This document shows, one piece after another, positions 9,108 through 20,795 of a stretch of DNA of 62,194 bases; position 1 is the stretch's first letter; each line of letters begins with the position of its first letter. A program made the position numbers and the translations under genes. The stretch is from Chloroflexi bacterium OLB13 (GTDB lineage: Bacteria > Chloroflexota > Anaerolineae > Aggregatilineales > Phototrophicaceae). The stretch spans positions 1 to 62,194 of the forward strand of contig JZRA01000096.1 in the NCBI GenBank assembly GCA_001567485.1, in the 5' to 3' direction. Below the pieces are notes generated by a model. It did no database searches and had not been told where the DNA came from. It saw only the letters and a list, made by a program, of their open reading frames with translations.

Positions 9108-10265
9108 TTATTTCGGTAGGGCCGTATTGATCGTCAGACCCAATTCACTGCCGGCCTGCGCGAACAAGTCGCCGAGGTCTTGCAGCACGAACACCGTGTC
9201 CAACACGATCGGGCGCTGATCGCTCAACACAATCGCCTGATCGAACGGCACGTAGATCTCTTGTGTGAGCGTATCCGCTTCCTCCAGCAGCGCGAGGATG
9301 TCGGCGTTGAGCGCCGGGTCAACGGCTTCGATGACATCCGCGATGCCTGTCCCGCTGACGACCGAGCCGTCCAAGCGCGTATAGCTGCCGGTGTACACGT
9401 TGGCGATGCCCATGAAGTTGGTGATGATGTCGCGGTGCGTGTTGTCGCTGAAGCACGAGTGCTCGTCTTCCTGATCGCGGTTGTCATAGGCGACGAACAT
9501 CCGCTCGCCAGCCAGCTCGGCCGTCGCCAGCACGCCGACGCCGGTCAGCATGTTGGTCAGGGCGGCATCCGGCGACGACGCGAGGAACTCCGCCCGGTAG
9601 TTGTCCGCATCGTCGGGCGCCCACTCCGCCACCATCGACTCGAGATTCTCGACCAGCAGATCGGCGAGGATCGTCAGATAGGCCGCGCGGCGTTCGGCGT
9701 TGGGCGCGGTGGTGTAGTCGGTGAAGGCGCGCCGTCCGGCCGAGTCGGCGTACAAATCCTGCCCCCACAGCAAGAACTCGATGGCGTGGTAGCCGGTGCT
9801 GATGTTCTCCTCAGCGCCAGCTTCGTTGAGCGACACCAGCAGATCGCGAGTGATCTCTGGATAGTCGGTCAGGTTGTTGATGATGCCGGCGTTCGGATCA
9901 CTGTCGATGTAGTCCACATAGGCTTCGTCCAGCGGCCACGCGTTGAGCAGACCTTCCGGGCCGTCCTCGTCGTCAATCGGCCCGCCGTAGAAGCGGTACG
10001 CCTCAGTCTGGCCGTATGGCTCGTTCGCCGCCAACCATGCCTCCTTCGCCGCCGCGAACGTCTCCTCGCTCGGCTCGGCCACAAACGCGGCAATCGCATC
10101 GCGCAGGTCAAGCGCCGTGGTCAGCGAGTCGCCATAACTCGCATACGCGATGTCGGCGTATGTCACCATCGCCTCACGCTGCACCGCTTCCAGATCGGCA
10201 TCCTGCGCCGAAGCCACGCCAAACGCCAGCATCGCCAGCGCGATCAAGACCCAAACTTGCCTCAT
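9108..10265 (-). CDS. irpA: Imelysin family protein, IrpA type (COG3487)
   Basis: An exported 385-residue imelysin domain protein. The signal peptide MRQVWVLIALAMLAFGVASA is followed by the two-bundle imelysin fold with the signature GYHAIEFLLWGQDL (GxHxxE), the motif proposed to bind metal. Further family segments are DSDPNAGIINN and NMLTGVGVLATAELAGERM. GAGGAGAGGA 4 nt before the ATG supports the start. IrpA of cyanobacteria is required for growth under iron limitation. Here it precedes the di-haem oxidoreductase, COG3489 and HTTM genes on the same strand. About 200 bp of non-coding sequence (10266-10464) separate it from the second COG3489 copy, so it may have its own promoter. Confidence 0.9.
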   Translation of the reverse strand: MRQVWVLIALAMLAFGVASAQDADLEAVQREAMVTYADIAYASYGDSLTTALDLRDAIAAFVAEPSEETFAAAKEAWLAANEPYGQTEAYRFYGGPIDDEDGPEGLLNAWPLDEAYVDYIDSDPNAGIINNLTDYPEITRDLLVSLNEAGAEENISTGYHAIEFLLWGQDLYADSAGRRAFTDYTTAPNAERRAAYLTILADLLVENLESMVAEWAPDDADNYRAEFLASSPDAALTNMLTGVGVLATAELAGERMFVAYDNRDQEDEHSCFSDNTHRDIITNFMGIANVYTGSYTRLDGSVVSGTGIADVIEAVDPALNADILALLEEADTLTQEIYVPFDQAIVLSDQRPIVLDTVFVLQDLGDLFAQAGSELGLTINTALPK

Positions 10266-10464
10266 TACTTCCTCTCCTCGTGAGTTCGCATCGGCCGGCG
10301 GGGACTGCCCCGCAGCCGTATCGAGGTTACGGGCGGGCCGTACAGATTTCCACGCCTCGCCTCAATCTTGTAATTCCGCCGCGTGAAACCATGATGCACG
10401 CGGCGTTGGTCGAATCCGTAAGATGCGTTAACCCACGCATACACCGGGGTTAATCTACGGTGTT

Positions 10465-11562
10465 TCAGTCGCCGTCACTGTCGCCAAATGTGATGGTGAT
10501 GCCGAGCTGGTTCGCCATATCGGTTTTGGTCAGCGCGAGCAGGTCGCGCATCTCCGTATACAGCGTGAGCACCGCATCGGGGTTCTCCACGATCGCCTGC
10601 GCAAACGGCTCGTCGATGGCGTCGAGCGCCTCGAAAACGGCCTCGATCTGCGCGGCGAGCACCTCCGAGAACCGCTCTCCGTTCAGTTCCGCGCCGATGA
10701 AGTCCATGTAATCGGCGAGCGATGGCGCGTCACCGTGCCCGTAGATGATCTCGCGCACCGTCTCCATGTTCGCCCGCAGGCGCTGGATCGACGTTTCGCT
10801 GTACGGCGACTCGACCAGCTGCAGCTGGGGCGCGCCGCCGCTTCGATAACCCGCGGGGTCGCCCACGTGAAACTTGCCGATGTTCTCGATGTTGGAGATC
10901 AACTCGTTGACCACCATGCTCACCATGCCGCGCACATTGGACAGCTCGAACTCGTCGGCGATGAAACGGTCGCCGTAATAGCCATCCGTGCCCGGCGTCC
11001 ACTGGACGACCAGCTCATCGGCGATACGGCGGATGTCGGCGGCGATTGAAACCGCATAGTCACGGCGGTTCTGGACGGCGGCCAGCGGCGGCAGCGGCCG
11101 CGCGAAGATCAGGTATTCCAGCGCCGCGAACCCCTTTGACGAGGAGCCGAGCGATTCGACGAACGCCGCGTCAATCGTCCCCTCGGCCTGAAAGGAGATC
11201 GCCTGCTCAATGCTCTGCACGTTGGCCGGGCTGCTGTCCAGCTGCGACAAGAGCGGCATGACGCGCTGCAAGCTGAACGGCTGAATCCGTTCGTAAGCGA
11301 TGACCGTCTCGACCCACGCCTCGCGGAAGGCCGTCAGCGTAACTTCGGTCGGGTCGGCGTCGAAGGCTAGCGCCGCGGCTTCGAGGTCAGCGGCCTCGGC
11401 GGCGAAGGCTTCGTGCAGCGGCAGGATGGTCTCGGTCAACCAGCCCGTGACCATCGCCTGCCGGTCAAACGTCTGCGCATGGGTAAAACGCCCCGTGTTC
11501 AGCAGGGCAAATGCGAGAATAACGGCGGAAAGCGCGGCGTATCGAGTGGCGTATCGGGTCAT
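10465..11562 (-). CDS. Imelysin-family exported protein, COG3489 type (copy 2)
   Basis: Paralogue of 6445-7557, with the same layout: signal peptide, a mature start of QTFDRQAM, FSLQRVMPLLSQL, SSKGFAALEYLIF, WTPGTDGYYGDRF and the same C-terminal ITITFGDSDGD. I use ATG 11562 because AGGA lies 7 nt before it and an ordinary signal peptide follows (ALSAVILAFALL); the frame is open further upstream but that part is not protein-like. The duplication inside one gene cluster suggests two ligands or a paired complex. It follows DUF1501 by about 107 bp. Confidence 0.85.
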   Translation of the reverse strand: MTRYATRYAALSAVILAFALLNTGRFTHAQTFDRQAMVTGWLTETILPLHEAFAAEAADLEAAALAFDADPTEVTLTAFREAWVETVIAYERIQPFSLQRVMPLLSQLDSSPANVQSIEQAISFQAEGTIDAAFVESLGSSSKGFAALEYLIFARPLPPLAAVQNRRDYAVSIAADIRRIADELVVQWTPGTDGYYGDRFIADEFELSNVRGMVSMVVNELISNIENIGKFHVGDPAGYRSGGAPQLQLVESPYSETSIQRLRANMETVREIIYGHGDAPSLADYMDFIGAELNGERFSEVLAAQIEAVFEALDAIDEPFAQAIVENPDAVLTLYTEMRDLLALTKTDMANQLGITITFGDSDGD

Positions 11563-11669
11563 CGAACGTCCTAACCGGGAAGTCGCAAGCGATGCGATAC
11601 TGCCATTATCACCGCTTGCTGACCAGCCCGAAACCCGATAGTCTGCGCTCTGCGCCACGGGCGCCCGAT

Positions 11670-12926
11670 CTACGCGCTGAACAACCCGATCCGTTCGGCG
11701 GTGAAGTTCGGGAACACGTCGGCCAGCGCATCGTTCTTGAGCCGCTGCCCGACGATCTCGGCCAGCACGCTGCGATAGTCGATCGTCACCTGCAAGTCAC
11801 CGCGATCCAACTGTCCTTCGGCAAGGCCCGGCCAGCGCGCCACGACCGGCGTGTTGGTCGCCAAGTCGCCGTTCATCAGCAGCATCGCGCCGCCGTGCCC
11901 GTGATCGGTGCCACCGCTGGCGTTCTCCTCAAGCCGCCGGCCAAATTCACTCATCACGACGACCGTCACGCGGCGCAGTTCCGGCCCGAGGTCATCGCGG
12001 AACGCCGCCAATCCGTCGGCCAATTCCGTCATCAAGCGCGCTTGCTGCCCTTCCGCACCGCCTTGCAGCGCGTGCGTGTCCCACCCGCCGAGGTCGATAC
12101 ACGAGGCCTCCAACCCGACCTGCGCGCGGATCAGCGCGGCGGTCTGGCGGAGCGCCTGCCCGAACTCGTTCTCAGGATAGACCGCGCCATGATCCGGCAT
12201 ATAGTCCGCGTAGCCGACATCCTGCACAAGGTCGATGGCCTGCGCTGTGGACTCGGCCGCCGCCGCCAGCGATCCGCCGTCGATGGCATAGATCGACCGC
12301 AGCGATTCGAGCATGGTCGCCGCCAGCGCGGTGTCCCCGGCGAGGTGGAAGTCGATGATCGACTGCATCGCCACCACCGACGGCCCACCGGTCAGCGCCT
12401 GCTGAACTGCCGCGCCCCATCCCACCGCGCGCACCGGTGACGGCGACTCGGGCGCCAGCGATCCCAGATGCCGCCCGACCCAGCCTGAGGTCAGCGTGTA
12501 TTCACCCGGCACGCCGCGCTCCATGAAGTCCATCGCCTCGAAGTGCGAGCGCGTATCGTGCGGCGAGCCGGTCGCATGGATCGCCACCATCTGTCCATCC
12601 CGGAAGGCCGGAAGCAGCGGCTCAAGCGCGGGGTGCAGCCCGAAGAAGCCGTCGAGGTCGAGCACGCGAAGCGCTTCGCCAGCGGCGTCCGGGCGCGGAA
12701 TGGCGAGGCGTGGGCGGGCGGCGTAGTAGGCGGCCTCGCCGTGAGGCACGATCATGTTGAGCGTGTCGGCCCCGCCGCGCAGAAACACGACCACCAGCAC
12801 GTCGCCGCGCGGATTGTTGTACGGCTGAGCGAAGGCAAGGCGCGGCATCCAGCTTGGCAGCGACGCGGCGAGCGCCGTCAGCGTGCTGGCCTTCAGGAAA
12901 TCGCGGCGTGAAAGTCGGCTCGTCAT
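11670..12926 (-). CDS. DUF1501 domain-containing protein, Tat-exported
   Basis: A protein of about 418 residues of the DUF1501 family (sulfatase/alkaline-phosphatase-like fold). The N-terminus is a twin-arginine signal, LSRRDFLKAST, followed by a hydrophobic stretch. Family segments include VVFLRGGADTLNMIVPH, GLHPALEPLLP, GGWDTHALQGG and VVVMSEFGRRLEEN..GGTDHGHGG. The start at 12926 has GGGGG 7 nt upstream and leaves the Tat motif near the end, while an ATG at 12941 directly abuts the DUF1800 stop codon. DUF1501 and DUF1800 genes occur together in many bacteria, as here; the pair is believed to be secreted, with an unknown reaction. Confidence 0.9.
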   Translation of the reverse strand: MTSRLSRRDFLKASTLTALAASLPSWMPRLAFAQPYNNPRGDVLVVVFLRGGADTLNMIVPHGEAAYYAARPRLAIPRPDAAGEALRVLDLDGFFGLHPALEPLLPAFRDGQMVAIHATGSPHDTRSHFEAMDFMERGVPGEYTLTSGWVGRHLGSLAPESPSPVRAVGWGAAVQQALTGGPSVVAMQSIIDFHLAGDTALAATMLESLRSIYAIDGGSLAAAAESTAQAIDLVQDVGYADYMPDHGAVYPENEFGQALRQTAALIRAQVGLEASCIDLGGWDTHALQGGAEGQQARLMTELADGLAAFRDDLGPELRRVTVVVMSEFGRRLEENASGGTDHGHGGAMLLMNGDLATNTPVVARWPGLAEGQLDRGDLQVTIDYRSVLAEIVGQRLKNDALADVFPNFTAERIGLFSA

Positions 12927-12941
12927 CGTCGTGGCCCCCAT

Positions 12942-14380
12942 CTACACGGACTGAAACGGCGGCGCCATCAGCATCAGCGCCAGCACGGCAAACATCTGGA
13001 CGTCCTCACCGCCCTCGACCTCAGCCGCGGCGTCGCGCAAGAGATCCAGTTCGGCGCTGTCGAGCGCGCGCCCGTACAGCAGATCAGCGATCCGGTTCAG
13101 GATTCCGTCGAAACCGCCGGCGTCAGGGAACAGGATCCGCGCGCCCAGCGTCTCGTAATCCGGCGCGCCCTGACGCCCGCTCACCAACGCAGCCATCGCC
13201 GCGTTCCAGCGCGGCAGCAGATTGTTCATCCAGTACGCGCTGTGATCGGGATAGCCGTTGGGCGCCGGCCAGTTGAACGGGATATGTCCCATCGTCGACA
13301 GCAGCCCGATCAGCGCGCGGATGAACGGGCCGGTCGCGCCGATTTCAAACAACACGGCGCGCATCACGGCGATCGTATATTCAAAGGGCCGGCGCAGTTT
13401 AGGCGGCGCGCTGCGAAGCTCGTCGGAGAAGAAGATCACCCGCAGCGTGGCGCGGATGTCGCCCCCGGACGCGGCGAACTCATTGGCGGCACGCTCGACC
13501 AGCGCGGCGGGTGGCTCGTCCGCGACGAAACGCCGCACCAGCTTGGTGGCGATATGGCGCGCGGTCGACGGATGACGCGCCAGCAGATCGAGCAGCGCCT
13601 CCCCCTCGCTTCGCCGTCGCCCTCCAGCGTGACGCCTAATACGGTCTTGCGCCCACGGTCGTGGAGATTGGGCCGGAAACGAAACACGCCTTGCGCATCG
13701 TCCCGCCGCGCTGGCAGGCCATCGACCGACCAACCGGTCAGCGCGCGCGCCGTTTCCTTAATATCGTCCTCGGTGTATCCGCCGTCGACGCCGAGCGTAT
13801 GCAGTTCAAGCAGTTCGCGGGCGTAATTCTCGTTGGGCGCAACCGCCACGCTCTGCGCATTATCAAGGTAGATCAGCATGGCCGGGCTGTGCGCCGACGC
13901 GCCGAGCAGGTCGCGGAAGTTCCCCAGTGCATGCGCCCGCGCGACGTGGACATCATCGTGCGGTTTGAAATACACGACCGGCCCCTTATTAACGAAGACG
14001 TTGACGTGATCGCCCCAGAACTGCACCATGCGTTCGTACAGCTGCGCCGGAGATTTGAGCGCGCGCAGGGTCGTCGCGCCGGCCAACGCCTGAATGATCG
14101 GGCCGCGCCGCGTGCCGACCTCCTCATACAACGACGTGGGATCCGCGCTCGCTTCCGGGAACAAATCGGCGGCCTCCTGCTCGACCGGCGCGGTGTCGAG
14201 CTGCTCGGGGTGAAGCTGTTCTTCAATGTAGGCGTCAACGCCGATGCTGCGGACGTGATCGAGCAGTTCCGGCGTCGGGCCGAACGTGAGCCGGTTGATG
14301 ACGTGCATCGCCGGATCGCGGTCCTCGGCAAGGGTTGGGGCGAACACGGCGCTCAGCCCCAGAAACGTGCGCCTATCCAT
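12942..14380 (-). CDS. DUF1800 domain-containing protein (frameshifted in this sequence)
   Basis: The N-terminal part (from ATG 14380) reads INRLTFGPTPELLDHVRSIG, FWGDHVNVFV, NENYARELLELHTLGVDGGY and TARALTGW, all typical of DUF1800. After LGVTLEGDGEA the frame becomes nonsense, and the family sequence resumes one frame over as EGEALLDLLARHPSTARHIA, then LVRRFVADEPP and continues to PPFQSV. Restoring one base at about 13600-13612, next to a run of five C, gives a protein of about 479 residues, normal for the family. Several other genes in this window have the same defect, so a sequence error is likelier than a mutation. It lies immediately before DUF1501 (TAGATG junction) and is probably co-transcribed with it. 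Confidence 0.85.
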
Positions 14381-14480
14381 CGCTGGCCTCCGTTCGCTGT
14401 CGTCTACCTACCTTATCCGCACGGTGTTGTAAAAGTGTTACGGAGGTGTAAGAAGTGATGGATGCTGAGTTGGGAGGGGG

Positions 14481-14539
14481 CAGTATTCAGTTACCAGTTG
14501 GCAGGGGTCAGGCGTCAGGGATCAGGGGGCAGGGGGCAG
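14481..14539 (+). repeat. Heptamer array, eight CAGNNNN units in phase
   Basis: Eight successive 7-bp units all begin CAG: tatt, ttac, ttgg, gggt, gcgt, ggat, gggg and gggg follow the CAG in turn, then a ninth CAG. The remaining four bases drift while the period is exact. It lies in the DUF1800-MarR gap (14381-14753). Confidence 0.85.
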
Positions 14540-14610
14540 CAGCACGGCGGCATCTCTTCAGCCCCTTTCTGTAAGTTCTGAACGTTTTAGCCGTGCGCTT
14601 CAAGAGTAGG

Positions 14611-14702
14611 TTATCGAAAGTCAGCAAACCCAATCTTCTGCTACAGAGGGTTCCACGAGTGATGAAGGCTGGTAGTCACTCATCACTCATCACTTTCAAC
14701 TT
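14611..14702 (-). repeat. Dispersed repeat, subfamily B-like, reverse copy
   Basis: Read on the minus strand it has GTTGAAAGTGATGAG... at its 5' end and ...CTTTCGATAA at its 3' end, matching the ends of the copies at 32315 and 49109, with a diverged middle. On the plus strand CACTCAT heptamers are obvious (14675-14694). It lies just downstream of the marR stop codon. Confidence 0.6.
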
Positions 14703-14753
14703 CTTACATAAGCACTCGGCGACTTGTAACGCAATACCCGATATTCGGCGGGC

Positions 14754-15167
14754 TTACGCGATCCGGTCGAGCAGGCCCTGAAACGTCGCGCGCATCCGGC
14801 GAAGTTCCTCGTGGTGCGCGGCGGTCAACTCCAACAACAGCTCACTTCCGCGTGACGTTAGAGTGATGTAAACCTGACGGCGATCCTCCGTGGCCGATTG
14901 GCGGACAACCAAATCCTGCGCGACCAACCGGTTCACGAGGCCAACCGCGCTCTGATGCTTGATCTGCAACCGTTCGGCGAGTTCGCTGATAGTCACGCAG
15001 TCGCGCTCTGGAAACCCTTTGATCGTCAGCAGCGCCTGATGCTGCTGGGGCGCCAGCCCGACCTGCTTTGCCGCGTCTTCGCTAAAACGCAAGAACTGGC
15101 GCAGGTGATAGCGCAGCGCCGCCAATGTTTCGTATTCCTCCTGAGATACAACTTTTCCTCTCGCCAT
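14754..15167 (-). CDS. MarR family transcriptional regulator
   Basis: A 137-residue winged-helix regulator. The helix-turn-helix lies around residues 58-80 (VTISELAERLQIKHQSAVGLVNRL) and the wing has the family-typical ATEDRRQVYITLT. Dimerisation helices flank both ends. It is transcribed away from the CLC channel gene, and the 143 bp between them contain a palindrome (15250-15264) suitable as its operator. MarR proteins usually release DNA upon binding phenolic or other small ligands or upon oxidation; which signal acts here cannot be read from the sequence. Confidence 0.9.
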   Translation of the reverse strand: MARGKVVSQEEYETLAALRYHLRQFLRFSEDAAKQVGLAPQQHQALLTIKGFPERDCVTISELAERLQIKHQSAVGLVNRLVAQDLVVRQSATEDRRQVYITLTSRGSELLLELTAAHHEELRRMRATFQGLLDRIA

Positions 15168-15249
15168 CGAGCTTGGCGCCTTTCTCTAAGAACCCGTGAA
15201 CTTTACGTCACATCATCACAGAAATCGATGCAAAATGTATATTGATTTG

Positions 15250-15264
15250 TATCGTATTGCGATA
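15250..15264. promoter_or_regulatory. Candidate MarR operator
   Basis: The inverted repeat TATCG-TATTG-CGATA lies in an unusually AT-rich stretch between the divergent marR-like and CLC genes. MarR sites are typically imperfect palindromes of about this size overlapping the promoters. Confidence 0.45.
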
Positions 15265-15310
15265 TATCATGCTCCACTTGCGACGACCCCCCTATTCGCT
15301 GGAGATAAGT

Positions 15311-17120
15311 GTGGCAGAACGGGTACACCTTGACAAACATACGGAGAACGTCTCCGCGAACAACGAAGATTCGCGACTGATCCACCTTTCGATCCTTGCC
15401 GCGGTTATTGGCGTGATCGCCGGATTTGTGGCCTTTCTGCTGGTGTCGCTCATCGGCCTGATCAGCAATCTGGTCTTCTATCAGCGCGTGGCGTTCGATT
15501 TCCCCAACCTTGAGGCGCACACGCTTGGGCCATTGGTGATTATCGTGCCGGTCATCGGCGGTCTCATCATCGGCGTCATGGCGAAATACGGCACGCCCAA
15601 AATCCGCGGCCACGGCATCCCGGAAGCGATGGAAGCGGTGCTGACGAACCGCAGTCGAATCGCGCCGATCGTCGCGCTTTTCAAGCCCCTATCCGCCGCG
15701 ATCGCCATCGGCACCGGCGGCCGTTCGGGGCGGAAGGGCCGATCATCCAGACCGGCGGCGCGTTCGGCTCGATCATCGGGCAGATCATCCGGGTCACGGC
15801 GGCAGAGCGCAAAGTGCTGCTGGGCTGCGGCGCGGCGGCGGGCATGGCAGCGACGTTCAGCACGCCGATCGCAGCGGTCATTATGGCGATTGAACTCCTC
15901 TTGTTCGAGTTCAGAGCGCGGTCGTTCATCCCATTGGTGATCGCCAGCACGCTCGCCACCACCGTCCACTACGGGCTGGTGGGGCGCGGCGCACTGTTCG
16001 ACGTCAACCCGGTCAACTTCGGGATCCCGTCCAGCCTGCCGTTTTACATCGTGTTCGGGCTGATCTGCGGTGTCTTTGCGGTCGGCTTCAGCAAGATCCT
16101 TTACTGGGTCGAAGACCAGTTTGAACGCCTGCCGCTGGATCCGATGTGGTGGCCGGCGCTCGGTGGTCTGGCGCTCGGCATCATCGGCTTCTTCATGCCG
16201 CGCGTGCTCGGCGTGGGTTACGACACGATCTCCGCGATCCTCAACAACGAGCTTCCGCTGGCGATCCTGCTCGGCGTAATTATCTTCAAGAGTCTGGCGC
16301 TGTATCTGACGCTTGGATCAGGCACATCGGGAGGCTTGCTTGCGCCGACCCTGATGGTGGGCGCGGCGCTGGGTGCATCCTTCGCGCTGGTGGCGAATCA
16401 GCTCTTCCCCGGCCTGAACCTGTCGCCCGGCGCGTTCGCGCTCGTCGGTATGGCGGCGGTGTTCGGCGCGGCCTCACGCGCGATCTTCACCTTCATCATC
16501 TTCGCGTTTGAGATCACGCGCGACTACAACGCCATCCTGCCGCTGATGCTGGTCTGCGTGATCGCCGACTTGATCGCGCTGAAGCTCATGCGCAACTCGA
16601 TCATGACCGAAAAGCTGGCGCGGCGCGGCCTGCACATCCGCCAAGACTACGAAGCGGACGTGATGCAGCAGGTCACCGTGGCCGAGGTGATGGATCCCAA
16701 ACCGTCCTGCGTTGCCAGCACCGTCCCGCTCGTCGAGCTGGCAGATCGCATCGCAAGCGGCGCGCCGGACGTCTCGCGCAGACAGGGAATCGCGGTTCTG
16801 GATGAACAAGGGCTGCTCGCGGGCATTGTCACCCGTGGCGACATCCTACGCGCGCTAAAGGAGGACGGCAGCGAAGCCATGACGGCCATCGAGGCCGGCA
16901 GCACGCGGCTGATCGTGACGTACCCCGATGAACTGATCCACGACGCGCTCAACAAGATGCTCCAGAATGACATCGGGCGGCTTCCGGTCGTCACCCGGGA
17001 GAACCCGCGCAAGCTGGTCGGCTATCTCGGACGTGGCGCCGTCCTTGAAGCACGCTTGAAGCGTCTCAAGGAGGAGAACGTGAGGGAACCGGGCTGCTCC
17101 GGCAGATCAGGGCCAAGTGA
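15311..17120 (+). CDS. CLC-family chloride channel/transporter with CBS domains (two frameshifts here)
   Basis: A membrane CLC protein of about 600 residues. I start at GTG 15311, with GGAGA 5 nt before it. The first part has HGIPEAMEAVL and ends IGTGG, where one missing base (about 15718-15722) shifts the frame; the next frame continues PFGAEGPIIQTGGAFGS, giving the CLC selectivity motif in the form GAEGP rather than GREGP. Ten or more hydrophobic segments follow, then two CBS domains (VAEVMDPKPSCVAS; TRLIVTYPDELIHDALNKM). After REPG a second missing base (about 17086-17093) would end the protein as LLRQIRAK at 17120; without it the frame runs through the terminator at 17183. Divergent from marR, its likely regulator. 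Confidence 0.85.
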
Positions 17121-17182
17121 TCGGGCGCGTTCACGTCTCCTGCACGCCGTGACCCACGGCGACTCCACGATCGACTCGCTCA

Positions 17183-17210
17183 GCCTTCGCCACGCCGGCG
17201 GGGGCTTTTT
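17183..17210 (+). terminator. Intrinsic terminator after the CLC gene
   Basis: GCCTTCGCC pairs with GGCGGGGGC (two G-U pairs) around ACGCC and is followed by TTTTT. Its position inside the uncorrected long reading frame argues that the real CLC stop is at 17120. Confidence 0.75.
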
Positions 17211-17377
17211 CATCTTGATCCTGAACAACACATCAAGACGGTTTGCAAAACCGCCGTGAATTTCCGCACACTTCAGCGAAATTCATACCGAATGTTGATA
17301 CTCGTCCGGTATGCTATGCACAGCGTCAATGTCAGACCCGCGCGGACTCCCCTGCGCGATCAAAGGAACAACCGAAT

Positions 17378-19969
<2,592 letters not shown>

Positions 19970-20266
19970 GGCACGGGTTCAGTGCTGAGTGACGTGTGAT
20001 GAGGAAGGGCGAACGCAGGCGCCGGGAATCCGTAGGGGCCAGCCGGCAGCCCGCCCACCTTCCCTCAACCAACACCGGGGCACACACGAATCCAAACGGC
20101 GCCGGATCGACTGATCGATCCGCGCGTGGTTTGGGGATGGCAGACACGCCGCTGCCGATTTCAACAAGGATGACGCCGCGGCGTCCCCTGCCGTCAGGCG
20201 AACCTGATCGCGCGCAGTGGCCTTCGTGCATCCCCACAGATGGCGGCAAACCCGCCCCGTCTCACC
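19970..20266. other. Intergenic region after clpB
   Basis: No gene found. It begins with degenerate 7-bp repeats (TTCAGTG, CTGAGTG, TGATGAG) related to the 5' part of the dispersed repeat. No clear terminator for clpB is visible. Confidence 0.4.
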
Positions 20267-20479
20267 TTAGTTGTAGCGCGCCTTGTCGTCGGCCGACTCA
20301 TCATCGATCCGACGGCCCTCGATCCAGCGACCGAGGCGCACCAACGCCTGTCCGAGTTCTTGCCGCAGCCCGCGCGGGTTGGCGGCAAGCGCCTCCTGAA
20401 CAAGGCGTTCATGCGCGATAAAGCGCAGCGCTTCTTCTTCGTTGATGTGGCGGAGGGCTTCCAAGTCCTCGTAGTTCAT
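20267..20479 (-). CDS. Small hypothetical protein, helical and charged
   Basis: A 70-residue frame starting MNYEDLEALRHINEEEALR with an excellent ribosome-binding site (GAGGAGACAGAGGA) before ATG 20479. The product is predicted to be mostly helical, with FIAHERLVQEALAANPRGLRQELGQ in the middle and an acidic/basic C-terminus. No family is recognised. It stands alone between clpB and the copper ATPase gene on the minus strand; the 316 bp upstream (20480-20795) contain no other gene I can support. Confidence 0.6.
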   Translation of the reverse strand: MNYEDLEALRHINEEEALRFIAHERLVQEALAANPRGLRQELGQALVRLGRWIEGRRIDDESADDKARYN

Positions 20480-20795
20480 TCCTCTGTCTCCTCTAATTCG
20501 CCGGAGCAGCGCGGCCGACTCATGTGCGCGACGCATAATGAAACGCCAGCGTGTCCTCGGTCGTCTGAGTCACCCCGGCGCTTGGTTCTGCGAGCGCAGC
20601 ACACGGTCACCCTCACTTTCTTCGGCGCCAATGTGTCACACTCCTAGTGTACACCCGATTCGACTCGAATGGTGTCAATGGTCTGTTTGATCCCAGCCCG
20701 ATTCCGGCGAAGATCGCAACGCGAGACCGATGATTCACCGACGATGATTCGGCGTGGATCACCGCTGCCATAACAATTCGCGTGGCGTGGCCGGA

